From Allorhodopirellula heiligendammensis (GTDB taxonomy: Bacteria > Planctomycetota > Planctomycetia > Pirellulales > Pirellulaceae), in assembly GCF_007860105.1 (NCBI RefSeq), contig NZ_SJPU01000002.1, forward strand, positions 1,415,739 through 1,479,738: 64,000 nucleotides of DNA, in the 5' to 3' direction. Shown here piece by piece: positions 56,952 to 64,000 of this stretch; within the stretch, counting starts at the first letter, position 1; the number at the start of each line of letters is the position of its first letter. Made by a program: the position numbers and the translations under genes. The notes under the pieces are model-generated. The model was given only the letters and a program-made list of their open reading frames with translations. It did no database searches and was not told where the DNA came from.

Positions 56952-57347
56952 ATGTCTACTCAGCAACAGATGAAAGGCCAGTGGAATTCGATCCGCGGGT
57001 CGGTGAAAGAGAAATATGGTCAGATCACTGATGATGAACTGAGCCAAGTGGAAGGTGATCAGGAGCAACTCATTGGCTTGATCCAGCAGAAGGTCGGCGC
57101 CGCGAGATCCGAAGTCGAGGATTTCCTGAGCAAGATTTACGAAGACGCCGGTGCGAGCTTCGCCTGGACTGGCCAGAAGCTGCAGCGAGGGTACAACGAA
57201 TCGACCAGAGCGGTCGCAAACCATCCAGCGGAATCGGTTGTGGCTGCGTTGGGGATCGGCCTGCTGGTCGGTGTGGCGATTGGCTACTCGTTAGCTGCGG
57301 ATCGGTATCGCGAGCCAACTTGGCGTGAACGCTGGAACGGCCGTTAA
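56952..57347 (+). CDS. CsbD-YqjD/ElaB-like stress protein, copy 1
   Basis: A 131-residue protein. The N-terminal part (MKGQWNSIRGSVKEKYGQITDDELSQVEGDQEQLIGLIQ) carries the CsbD signature KGQWxxxxGxxKExxGxxTDDxL. The C-terminal part (from about residue 60) has an amphipathic segment and a Gly-rich membrane helix, NHPAESVVAALGIGLLVGVAIG, as in YqjD/ElaB/DUF883, which anchor ribosomes to the membrane in stationary phase. Its paralog lies at 59837. AAGGA precedes the ATG at 56952; the frame is open earlier. Confidence 0.85.
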   Translation: MSTQQQMKGQWNSIRGSVKEKYGQITDDELSQVEGDQEQLIGLIQQKVGAARSEVEDFLSKIYEDAGASFAWTGQKLQRGYNESTRAVANHPAESVVAALGIGLLVGVAIGYSLAADRYREPTWRERWNGR

Positions 57348-57411
57348 ACGCCACGGCGACCGCAAGAATAGTTAAATCGAAGTCACTCCTTTGTTAGTCA
57401 GGAAATTGATC

Positions 57412-57651
57412 ATGGCCCCATCAACACAGTCACCCCAGTCCCGCTCGACCGTCAGTGAGATGCGCAGTCGTCTCGACGGTGCCACTCATACGACGGCTGA
57501 AAATCTTCAAGCCTACGGCAGTCACTACGTCGCAGAGCCGGCGAAGGACGTCTTCAGTCTGCTCCGCGATTATGCCAAAGACCGTCCCGATGTCGCCGCC
57601 GTGTGGCTCTTCGGCGCGGGCGTGCTGGTCGGTTGGAAGCTGAGGGGCTAG
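57412..57651 (+). CDS. Short membrane-anchored protein, paralog of 61406 gene
   Basis: A 79-residue protein. The N-terminal half is polar; the C-terminal half is DVFSLLRDYAKDRPDVAAVWLFGAGVLVGWKLRG, which closely matches the end of the protein at 61406-61651 (shared EPA-D-FSL--YA-D-PDVAA-W-F--GV-VGWKL). One Gly-rich helix ends it, probably in the membrane. AGGAA lies eight bases before ATG 57412. No named family is recognised; it seems a small partner of the CsbD proteins. Confidence 0.75.
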   Translation: MAPSTQSPQSRSTVSEMRSRLDGATHTTAENLQAYGSHYVAEPAKDVFSLLRDYAKDRPDVAAVWLFGAGVLVGWKLRG

Positions 57652-57770
57652 GGGGCTCACGGGCGGGTGTCACACTCGCTGGGGAAGTTGCCAGAGAGAT
57701 TGTATTTCGACGAAATCTCGCTACAAACAGGTGTCACGAACTCACCTGTCCTTGCCGCCCTGAGATTTTG

Positions 57771-58733
57771 ATGAAAGTTACCGATTTCCTGGAAACGCAC
57801 TTCCGCCACTTCAATGCTCGTGAACTGCGGGACGCTGCCCGTTCCTACGGCGAGTTCGTCACGGCGGGCGGCAAGATGATGGTTACCCTCGCCGGCGCGA
57901 TGAGCACAGGCGAGCTCGGTTTGTCGCTGGCTGAGATGATCCGTCAGGGCAAAGTCCATGCGATCACTTGCACCGCAGCGAACCTGGAAGAGGATCTCTT
58001 TAATCTCGTCGCCCACGATGAGTATCGCACGATCGCCAATTGGCGCGCCCTCTCGGTGCAAGACGAAGTGGAGCTGCGCGACGCCGGGTACAACCGTGTC
58101 ACGGATACCTGTATCCCCGAGACGGTGATGCGGCACCTCGAGCACCGCCTGACCAAACTGTGGATCGAGCAGGCGGCCAGCGACGAGACTTGGATGCCTT
58201 GCGACTTCATGTTTGCGCTACTCGACGATCCTACTTTCGCGGAACATTTTCAGGTGCCCCGTGAGAACAGCTGGATGGCCGCAGCCAAGGATGCGGGGAT
58301 TCCCGTTTACACGCCCGGTATTGAAGACTCCACTCTGGGCAACATCTATGCCGCTCGCGTCCATGATGGCACAGTTCCCAATCACACCGCGTTTGCGCCG
58401 GGCACCGAGCAGATGCAGCGCCTGATCGAATGGTATGAGGCTCACAGTGCCGACGCGCCCATTGGGATCTTCCAGATCGGAGGCGGCATCGCTGGAGATT
58501 TCCCAATCTGTGTCGTTCCATTGTTGAAGCAGGACCTCGAGAAAGATGTTCGGCTGTGGGGCTACTTCTGTCAGATCAGTGATGCGGTCACCAGCTATGG
58601 TGGCTACAGCGGGGCGGTCCCGAATGAGAAAATCACCTGGTACAAGCTCGATCCAGAATCGCCGAAATTCATGATCCAGAGCGATGCGTCGATTTGTGCT
58701 CCGCTGATGTTCGCCCATGTGCTGGGCTGGTGA
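57771..58733 (+). CDS. Deoxyhypusine synthase-like protein, catalytic Lys motif absent
   Basis: A 320-residue DHS-family protein. MVTLAGAMSTGELGLSLAEMI and ITCTAANLEEDLFNLV match the NAD/spermidine fold. The human catalytic lysine lies in a GGGVVKHHI segment; here the corresponding stretch is GGGIAGDFPICVVPLL (about 237-252) with no Lys at that point. Bacteria lack eIF5A, and bacterial DHS relatives have been linked to other amino-transfer reactions. The substrate cannot be inferred. ATG 57771 starts just before the domain. It lies within the stress cluster; co-regulation is inferred from position only. Confidence 0.84.
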   Translation: MKVTDFLETHFRHFNARELRDAARSYGEFVTAGGKMMVTLAGAMSTGELGLSLAEMIRQGKVHAITCTAANLEEDLFNLVAHDEYRTIANWRALSVQDEVELRDAGYNRVTDTCIPETVMRHLEHRLTKLWIEQAASDETWMPCDFMFALLDDPTFAEHFQVPRENSWMAAAKDAGIPVYTPGIEDSTLGNIYAARVHDGTVPNHTAFAPGTEQMQRLIEWYEAHSADAPIGIFQIGGGIAGDFPICVVPLLKQDLEKDVRLWGYFCQISDAVTSYGGYSGAVPNEKITWYKLDPESPKFMIQSDASICAPLMFAHVLGW

Positions 58734-58839
58734 GCGGTTGATCGCCTCGCCATCTGGGAATCCGCTTTGGGGGGGGCTCCACAGTGGGGGCCGACTGCGG
58801 GCGCGCGGTCCGGTGGAGGGGCGGCCCCACGAACGCGAC

Positions 58840-59469
58840 TTAGAGCGACTGCCGTAGTAGTCGCATGCCTTCGCGGCCGTGATAGCTCAACAGCAGGGCG
58901 CCGTCAGCAGCACAGGCGGCGAAAATATGCTCAAAAAACTCTTCTTCCCCCGGCCACGGGAACACGAAGATGAGATCGAAATCGTCCAGTTCCAAGCCGA
59001 TTTCTGCATAGACGTCACCCTCTTCGGTGTCGACATTCTTGAATTCGCCGGAGATCTCAGCGAGCCCGGAAACTCCGCGGGGCACGAAGCTACCGTGGTA
59101 GAATTGAGCCGAGCTGCCGATCGTCGCCGCGACTTGCTCAGCTTGGTGGACCAGGCGTGATTCGATCTCGATTCCGACCGCCTGCATTCCTCTGAGAGCT
59201 GCCAGCATGGTGGCGACGCCGAAGCCTGCGCCCCATTCGCAAAATCGGTTTCCAGTCAGCAGGTGGTTGCTGTGAATCCAGCTCAACGTTTGGTCGAGCA
59301 AGTGAAAATCGCAGGTGACGAAGTTTTCAATCACATCGAGGTCGGCCAGCATGAATGCCTCGACGGCTTCATTTGCGGTGTCAATGAGATCTTCGGCGCG
59401 ATCGGCGTAGGGAAGATGCTTTACACTGCCATCAATGGGCACGGATAGTAAGGGCACGTGGATGGTCAC
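58840..59469 (-). CDS. Class I SAM-dependent methyltransferase-like protein
   Basis: A 209-residue protein. The SAM-binding loop reads FCEWGAGFGVAT (about residues 76-87), followed by AVGIEIESRLVHQAE with the acidic residue after strand 2; LDDFDLIFVFPWPGE is the third motif region. Substrate unknown; it is oriented opposite to the surrounding stress genes and so probably independent of them. Confidence 0.75.
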   Translation of the reverse strand: MTIHVPLLSVPIDGSVKHLPYADRAEDLIDTANEAVEAFMLADLDVIENFVTCDFHLLDQTLSWIHSNHLLTGNRFCEWGAGFGVATMLAALRGMQAVGIEIESRLVHQAEQVAATIGSSAQFYHGSFVPRGVSGLAEISGEFKNVDTEEGDVYAEIGLELDDFDLIFVFPWPGEEEFFEHIFAACAADGALLLSYHGREGMRLLRQSL

Positions 59470-59836
59470 TGCGGCAGGAGTACTGAACGGATGAGTGTTG
59501 GCTCGCCGCCGAACGGGCGACTTACAGGTCTACGCGGATTTGCTAGCAATGGAAGATCGTCCCGGCAGCTGTGCAATGCTACTTGCGCTGGACCGACAGG
59601 TACAGGTTGATTTTCGCGGCCAGCCGCACGGATGTCGGCGAAGAATTGTCCGAGCGTGGTCAATCGTTCTCCATCCTGGTCGCTTTTGTACCACCCGGTC
59701 CGAAAATTTTGACCTCAAATTCTTTCATTCTAAGTTTGGCACAGCGAATGCGTAGTAGAGTTTTCCTGAACGCTCTTGCCCAACTCTTATGTTCGGCAAC
59801 GTGAGCCTCCACCATACAAATTCACAGGATCTCATC
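59470..59836. other. Intergenic region with sigma-54-like promoter
   Basis: 367 bases without a supported gene. The plus-strand sigma-54-like site (59736-59752) leaves about 85 bases to the CsbD copy 2 ATG. Space upstream could hold activator sites, but I saw no obvious inverted repeats. Confidence 0.5.
59736..59752 (+). promoter_or_regulatory. Sigma-54-like promoter upstream of second CsbD gene
   Basis: TTGGCACAGCGAATGCG has a perfect TTGGCAC -24 part (GG at 59738-59739) and GC at 59750-59751, the correct 12-base spacing; the -12 part reads ATGCG instead of TTGCA. Confidence 0.55.
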
Positions 59837-60268
59837 ATGCCAAATCGCGATCAGCTACAAGGCCAATGGAACGAAGTAAAGGGGCGCCTCAAAGAGCATT
59901 GGGGGCAACTGACCGAGGATGATCTTCGCCAGTGCGAAGGCAATGCCGACCAACTTGTTGGCATGGTCCAGCGTAAGACGGGCGCAGCTCGGGGCGAGGT
60001 CGAGAAATTCATCAATGGAGTTTTCCAGGGCTCGATGGGTGATCAAGCTGCGGAGAAGCTGCACCACTACGCCGATGCAGCGCAGGGTTTTGCTGACGAC
60101 GCGACTCAGTACGCTCGCGAGCAGGCCCGCCGACTCGCAGCTCAGTCGAGTGACTATTCGGCGCAGCTTGCCACAACGGTGCGAAATCGCCCGGCAGAAT
60201 CGTTAGCGATCGCCTTCGGTCTCGGCATTGCCGCAGGTGCGTTCTTCTTCCTCGGGCGGAAACGGTAG
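59837..60268 (+). CDS. CsbD-YqjD/ElaB-like stress protein, copy 2
   Basis: A 143-residue paralog of the 56952 protein. N-terminal CsbD signature [21 protein letters not shown]-terminal YqjD/ElaB-like segment with [11 protein letters not shown] and [30 protein letters not shown] membrane helix ending in a basic tail. AGGA lies eight bases before ATG 59837; the frame is open earlier. First of a tight gene run to 61651 (gaps of a few bases or overlaps), so likely one transcript from the sigma-54-like promoter. Confidence 0.86.
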   Translation: MPNRDQLQGQWNEVKGRLKEHWGQLTEDDLRQCEGNADQLVGMVQRKTGAARGEVEKFINGVFQGSMGDQAAEKLHHYADAAQGFADDATQYAREQARRLAAQSSDYSAQLATTVRNRPAESLAIAFGLGIAAGAFFFLGRKR

Positions 60269-60270
60269 TC

Positions 60271-60687
60271 ATGGCTGTGACGACCGCCACCCGCCAGCAG
60301 TCCGTGGCGATCCGCAATCGGATGCGCGAAATTCGCAGCGAGCTGCCCTACGATGTCGACGATGCGCGAGCGCGCGTGAAGCAGTTATCTGATTGGAAGT
60401 ATCACGTGTCGCGGCGGCCCATTGCCATTGCTGCGGCCGCTGCGGTCGTGGGTTACCTGCTCGTGCCATCTCGTCGCTCGTCCACCTCCACTGTCGTGGT
60501 CCAGCAGGACCGCGCCGGGGCGGTCGACACACCTGCTGAAAAGGGCATGTTCGCTGGTATCGCTGGCACCATTGCGACTCTCCTGGTCCGTCAAGCTGTC
60601 AGGGTTGCGACGAATCAGGTCGTCGGTGCTATCTCCGCCCGCCAAAGCTTTCCTTCTACCCACTCCGAATACGAGGCCCGGTCATGA
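60271..60687 (+). CDS. Small single-helix membrane protein, unknown
   Basis: A 138-residue protein starting two bases after the CsbD stop. A polar N-terminal half with MREIRSELPYDVDDARARVKQL, then a membrane helix (PIAIAAAAAVVGYLLVPSRR), a Ser/Thr-rich stretch and a second weak hydrophobic segment. Its position between CsbD and the YqjE-like gene recalls the small accessory genes of the E. coli yqj group. No family recognised. Confidence 0.7.
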   Translation: MAVTTATRQQSVAIRNRMREIRSELPYDVDDARARVKQLSDWKYHVSRRPIAIAAAAAVVGYLLVPSRRSSTSTVVVQQDRAGAVDTPAEKGMFAGIAGTIATLLVRQAVRVATNQVVGAISARQSFPSTHSEYEARS

Positions 60688-60881
60688 TTGCGCCTATGAT
60701 GGAACCCGTCGTCGATTCGTCCCCCCGCCAGCATGCTGCTGAAATTCGACGCGAAGAGCGGCAGCCCGCTCAGCGGCTTTCTCGGCTCATCGAGAAACAG
60801 CCTGCCGTCGTCATTGCTGCCGGTGTCGTGGTGGGGCTCGGGATTGGTTGGCTCGTGAAACGAAAGAAGTGGACTCACTGA
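60684..60881 (+). CDS. Very small membrane protein, YqjK/ElaB tail-like
   Basis: A 65-residue protein overlapping its neighbour by ATGA. Charged N-terminal half; the C-terminal half is a Gly/Val-rich helix (PAVVIAAGVVVGLGIGWL) ending in KRKKWTH, like the anchor of DUF883 proteins. The stop overlaps the next start by one base. Confidence 0.7.
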   Translation: MIAPMMEPVVDSSPRQHAAEIRREERQPAQRLSRLIEKQPAVVIAAGVVVGLGIGWLVKRKKWTH

Positions 60882-61399
60882 TGTCGTCTTCCGCTAACAC
60901 AGAGCCGTCGCTATCGAGTTTTCAGCGAGTGATTCGCGACGTGCTCGATCTATTCGAGCTGCAGATGGAATTGATCTCGGTCGATAGCCAGGCGGCTAAA
61001 CGAAAGCTCGTTCAAGCGGCCGTTTGTGGTTCGATTGCGCTCGCTTTGGCGGGCTCGGCGCTGACTGTCGCGATGGTGGGGGCTGGAGTTCTGCTCGGCG
61101 AATCGACGCAGTTGACCACCGGTGCTGCCATGTTGATCGTCAGCTTGGTGTTCTTTGCCATCGTTGCCTTGCTCGGATGGGTTGCCTTGCGAGCGATCCT
61201 CGCTGCGTCCGCTGCGATGAGCGAGACGAAATCGGAGTTTGGTGAAAACCTTCGTTGGCTGAAAGCGACGTTGATCTCTCCGCAAACCTCCGCCCGTAAC
61301 CAATTCCGCCGCGAATCCTTTTATGATCGTACCTCGGTGTCCTATAGCGATACCGTCGACAACGACGATCCCGCCTCCCGTCCTCTTTATCGAAGGTAA
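60881..61399 (+). CDS. YqjE-like phage-holin-family membrane protein
   Basis: A 172-residue protein. VIRDVLDLFELQMELISVDSQAAKRKL is the conserved N-terminal helix of the Phage_holin_3_6/YqjE family, followed by two membrane helices (about 48-72 and 82-108: ALALAGSALTVAMVGAGVLL and LIVSLVFFAIVALLGWVAL). The tail is disordered. Despite the family name, such proteins are inner-membrane proteins of the E. coli yqjD-yqjE stress group rather than lysis genes. TGATG joins it to the previous gene. Confidence 0.82.
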   Translation: MSSSANTEPSLSSFQRVIRDVLDLFELQMELISVDSQAAKRKLVQAAVCGSIALALAGSALTVAMVGAGVLLGESTQLTTGAAMLIVSLVFFAIVALLGWVALRAILAASAAMSETKSEFGENLRWLKATLISPQTSARNQFRRESFYDRTSVSYSDTVDNDDPASRPLYRR

Positions 61400-61405
61400 T
61401 TCAAG

Positions 61406-61651
61406 ATGTCTGACGTCCCCCCTGTTTCTGCTCCCGGTGACAAAACCATGTCTGACCATGCCCGCGAAACGGCGAGTCGTGCTGCTGCTGGTGCCGGTGA
61501 CGTTGCGCACGATGCAGCCCGTCATTTTGTGCGTGAGCCCGCCGCGGATCTATTCAGCTTGGCCAAGCAGTATGCCCGCGATAAACCCGATGTCGCCGCC
61601 TGCTGGGCATTCGCGCTGGGCGTTGTCGTTGGCTGGAAACTCAAACCATAG
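61406..61651 (+). CDS. Short membrane-anchored protein, paralog of 57412 gene
   Basis: An 81-residue protein with N-terminal His/Ala-rich polar part (SDHARETASRAAAGAG) and C-terminal FSLAKQYARDKPDVAACWAFALGVVVGWKLKP, highly similar to the 57412 protein. Last gene of the run that begins with CsbD copy 2. The duplicated tails suggest a conserved partner motif in this cluster. Confidence 0.75.
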   Translation: MSDVPPVSAPGDKTMSDHARETASRAAAGAGDVAHDAARHFVREPAADLFSLAKQYARDKPDVAACWAFALGVVVGWKLKP

Positions 61652-61736
61652 TCTCGAATCATGATACGCGAACCCTCACGCTGCCCAATCGACAGCGATT
61701 GCAGGTGTCGCATACACTCTTGAGGGGTCCTTTCTT

Positions 61737-63281
61737 ATGTCTGCCGGAGTCGTCAATCCACCCCAGGAAAGAAATAAGTCGGCGACACGACTCCGGCCCC
61801 AGCCACAGTCCTCCGAGTACAAGACGATGCCGAGTTTATTAGTCATTGATGACGATCGTTTGGTATGCGCCCTCACCCGCAAATCACTGGGGTCGATTGC
61901 CGATGTGGAAACTGCGGCGACCGCTGCCGAAGGGCTGGAAAAGTTACGAGCCGGGGATTTCGATGCGGTGCTGTTGGATATTCAATTGCCGGACCAAAAT
62001 GGTTTAGCAGTCTACTGTGAGATCCGCGAGCACGACCGGCGGATCCCTGTCATTTTCATGACGATCGAAGCAGCCAGCAACACGGCCATTGAGGCCATGC
62101 AGCTCGGCGCGTTCGACTACATTGCGAAGCCACTCGCGGTCGATCCGCTACGAGATTTGGTCGAAAAGGCCATCGAACAGCGTCAAATTAGCAGCGTTCC
62201 GGTAGCAATTTCCGCTGACGATGAAAACTCCGACACGAGTGCTGAGCTGTTCATCGGTCGCTCACCGGCCATGCTTGACGTCTTCAAAGCGATTGGGAAG
62301 GTCGCTAAACAGGATGTACCAATTTTGGTTCGTGGCGAAAGCGGGACCGGCAAGGAACTGGTCGCGCGGGCGCTCTATCAGTACAGTCGCCGGAGCGACG
62401 AGATTTTTCTCGCCGTCAACTGTGCCGCACTGCCGGACAACCTGCTCGAAAGCGAGCTGTTCGGCCATGAGAAGGGGGCGTTCACCGGTGCCGAGTCACG
62501 GCGAATCGGCAAGTTTGAGCAATGCAACGGCGGCACTCTCTTCTTAGACGAAATCGGTGACATGGCTCCATCGGTGCAGGCGAAAGTGCTGCGGGTGTTG
62601 CAGGACCAACGGTTCGAGCGAGTCGGGGGTAACAAAGAGCTGAAGACCGACGTGCGAATTATCGCCGCCACCAATCGCCCGCTCGAGCGAATGGTCGAAG
62701 ATGGTGACTATCGCGAGGACCTTTTGTATCGACTCAACGGAGTGACGATCGAGCTTCCTCCACTCCGTGATCGGCTCAGTGATGTGCCGTCGTTGATCCA
62801 GTTTTTCCTCAGTCGTGCAAAACGCGAGTTCAGTAAACCTGACTTGGAAGGGCTGTCGCCCGATGCCGTTGATCTGCTAACTGCCTACGACTGGCCGGGC
62901 AACGTCCGGCAACTTCGAGCCGTCATTCGTCGCTGTGTCTTGGACACGGTGATGCCGGTGATCACTCCCGATGGTTTACCCCGTGAGGTCACGGGGGTGA
63001 CCGCCCGCAATCGCGCGACGACGGCGACCCAGGCCGCGGTTGCCGGTGCCGGTTTACCAGTTTTGGTACGAGAATTGTTAGATAAAGGATCAACCAACCT
63101 CTATGCCGAGGCGACTCAGTACATGGAACGCTACGTGATCGCAGAAGTTCTGCGTGAAACCAATGGCAACCAAAGTCAAGCGGCAGAGATTTTGGGAATC
63201 ACTCGCGGCAAACTGCGAGACCGCATTACGTCGTTTCGAATCGTTCTAAAAAATGATGTCGAAGTGGAGGCTGGCGCATGA
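61737..63281 (+). CDS. NtrC-family sigma-54 response regulator
   Basis: A 514-residue regulator. A REC domain (about 30-150) has the phosphorylation Asp81 in AVLLDIQLPDQNG. The AAA+ sigma-54 activation domain (about 170-400) has Walker A GESGTGKE near 200, the sigma-54 contact GAFTGA near 246-251 and Walker B GGTLFLDEIGDM. A Fis-type helix-turn-helix (NQSQAAEILGITRGKLRDRI) ends it. GAGGGG before ATG 61737 supports that start; an internal ATG 61827 would begin right at REC. No sensor kinase is adjacent. It probably drives the two sigma-54-like promoters of this cluster. Confidence 0.92.
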   Translation: MSAGVVNPPQERNKSATRLRPQPQSSEYKTMPSLLVIDDDRLVCALTRKSLGSIADVETAATAAEGLEKLRAGDFDAVLLDIQLPDQNGLAVYCEIREHDRRIPVIFMTIEAASNTAIEAMQLGAFDYIAKPLAVDPLRDLVEKAIEQRQISSVPVAISADDENSDTSAELFIGRSPAMLDVFKAIGKVAKQDVPILVRGESGTGKELVARALYQYSRRSDEIFLAVNCAALPDNLLESELFGHEKGAFTGAESRRIGKFEQCNGGTLFLDEIGDMAPSVQAKVLRVLQDQRFERVGGNKELKTDVRIIAATNRPLERMVEDGDYREDLLYRLNGVTIELPPLRDRLSDVPSLIQFFLSRAKREFSKPDLEGLSPDAVDLLTAYDWPGNVRQLRAVIRRCVLDTVMPVITPDGLPREVTGVTARNRATTATQAAVAGAGLPVLVRELLDKGSTNLYAEATQYMERYVIAEVLRETNGNQSQAAEILGITRGKLRDRITSFRIVLKNDVEVEAGA

Positions 63282-63649
63282 TGAAATCGGAAGCAAATAT
63301 GTCGACTTTGACCGACCAGCAGAAACAACGCTTCGCCGCTGCGCTCGAGCGTGTTGGCGATGACGAACAGATGCTCGTCATCCTGGCTGCGATGGCTGCC
63401 GAGGATGCGCCTCCATTGCTCTCCAAACTCGCCGATGAGGTTCAGGCCGGCGATCTTGAGACGGCTGCCAGTTCCGGCCACGCCCTCAAAGGCCTGCTCA
63501 GCGCCTTCGAAACGGGGCAGCCGATCGAGGGTATTCAGCTCCTGATCGACGCTGCTCGAGAACATGACCAAGAGGAAGCCAACCGTCTGCTCACGTCGCT
63601 GCTGCCCAAACTCAAGAGCTTTATCGAGCAGGTGAAGGAACTCCAGTAG
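63278..63649 (+). CDS. Hpt (histidine phosphotransfer) protein
   Basis: A 123-residue four-helix protein overlapping the regulator's stop by ATGA. The phosphotransfer motif is GHALKGLLSAF with His68. Hpt proteins pass phosphoryl groups between response regulators; with no kinase here, it most likely relays signal to or from the regulator upstream. ATG 63299 (MSTLTDQ) is an alternative start. Confidence 0.86.
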   Translation: MMKSEANMSTLTDQQKQRFAAALERVGDDEQMLVILAAMAAEDAPPLLSKLADEVQAGDLETAASSGHALKGLLSAFETGQPIEGIQLLIDAAREHDQEEANRLLTSLLPKLKSFIEQVKELQ

Positions 63650-64000
63650 CCTGTCGATCGGATACTTTTGGACAACGCGATCGGTGACCCATAAGGCATC
63701 GAAGCCCGACGTCGCGGAAGAAAGGGCGATCAGTTCGTTCCACGCACCGGCTACTCTCTGCGATCCAGTGGTGAGTTGCGTGGGCAAGTATTTCCATTTT
63801 TTTGTTTAGGAAAAGCGATTGGCGTCCATCGCGATGCGACGATCTCAGTCGCAAGGCCCCGCTGCCCTGATCGAATACGGTCCGCAAGAGAACCCCCTTA
63901 GTACGTGCGTATCCTGAGGGGCAGTCAGTCGCTCAGGATTATCAATCCACCATCGGGTGGTGATATGTTGAGCGCATTGCGGAGTATTCTCGGACAAAAA
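63650..64000. other. Right-end intergenic region
   Basis: 351 bases to the edge. An inverted repeat ATCCTGAG/CTCAGGAT (63911-63939, 13-base loop) and CCACC/GGTGG (about 63947-63960) are present without a T-run. An ATG at 63965 with 12 open codons may begin a gene continuing beyond the window, but this is too short to judge. Confidence 0.45.

Noticed and set aside
60881..61399. Phage holin / prophage lysis gene
   Set aside because: Family name only; neighbours are stress membrane genes and no phage genes are nearby.
63911..63939. Intrinsic terminator at the right end
   Set aside because: Good 8-bp inverted repeat but a 13-base loop and no T-run; listed only as a repeat.

Overview
The window looks like a chromosomal segment of a planctomycete close to Rhodopirellula (Pirellulaceae). 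This rests on family content rather than on a marker gene. It carries a DUF1559 prepilin-type protein followed by a tiny lipoprotein, a DUF1549/DUF1553 cytochrome-like protein in an overlapping pair with a DUF1501 protein, a short ECF sigma factor of the kind common in Rhodopirellula, a Tat-exported Gfo/Idh/MocA oxidoreductase, a bacterial deoxyhypusine synthase-like protein and very large secreted proteins of unknown role. No rRNA, tRNA, CRISPR array, insertion sequence or prophage was seen.

Layout. Bases 1-6.2 kb: the end of an S9 peptidase/DUF885 fusion, an HtrA-like protease and a D-amino-acid dehydrogenase-like flavoprotein. 6.8-13.9 kb: DUF1559 protein, small lipoprotein, GGCT-like enzyme, and the DUF1549/1553 - DUF1501 pair. 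13.9-21.8 kb: UDP-glucose dehydrogenase and a coiled-coil FtsK/SpoIIIE ATPase (minus strand), then a DUF6677-like membrane protein, a Gly/Met-repeat protein and a PII protein (plus strand). 21.8-26.2 kb: an ECF operon read leftward (sigma factor, anti-sigma factor, secreted protein, SHD1-YHYH-PEBP fusion). 26.5-35.3 kb: an RNase HII-like protein, then the complete Na+-NQR operon nqrABCDEF, closed by a protein that fuses the flavin transferase ApbE to an NqrM-like maturation tail. 35.3-50.1 kb: a DUF420 protein and a leftward operon of two giant secreted membrane proteins (1458 and 2819 aa) and a SufS/CsdB-like enzyme. 50.7-56.2 kb: a Gfo/Idh/MocA oxidoreductase, a hydroxypyruvate isomerase-like protein and a large exported protein.

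56.4-63.7 kb is the most coherent candidate system. It holds a TspO-like protein, two CsbD proteins fused to YqjD/ElaB-like membrane tails, two related short membrane-anchored proteins, a YqjE-like (holin family) membrane protein and further small membrane proteins. It ends with an NtrC-type sigma-54 activator overlapping an Hpt protein. Both CsbD genes have a sequence with -24/-12 sigma-54 promoter spacing upstream. The inference is a sigma-54-controlled envelope or ribosome-hibernation stress module resembling, but rearranged from, the E. coli yqjCDEK group.

The NQR region is the clearest functional unit: six subunits for a sodium pump, and one fused protein that would supply both FMN attachment (ApbE) and iron-centre maturation (NqrM). 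Several intergenic spaces carry compact multi-hairpin elements (33.84 kb, 50.2-50.35 kb, 52.06 kb) that could be terminators, repeats or structured RNAs.
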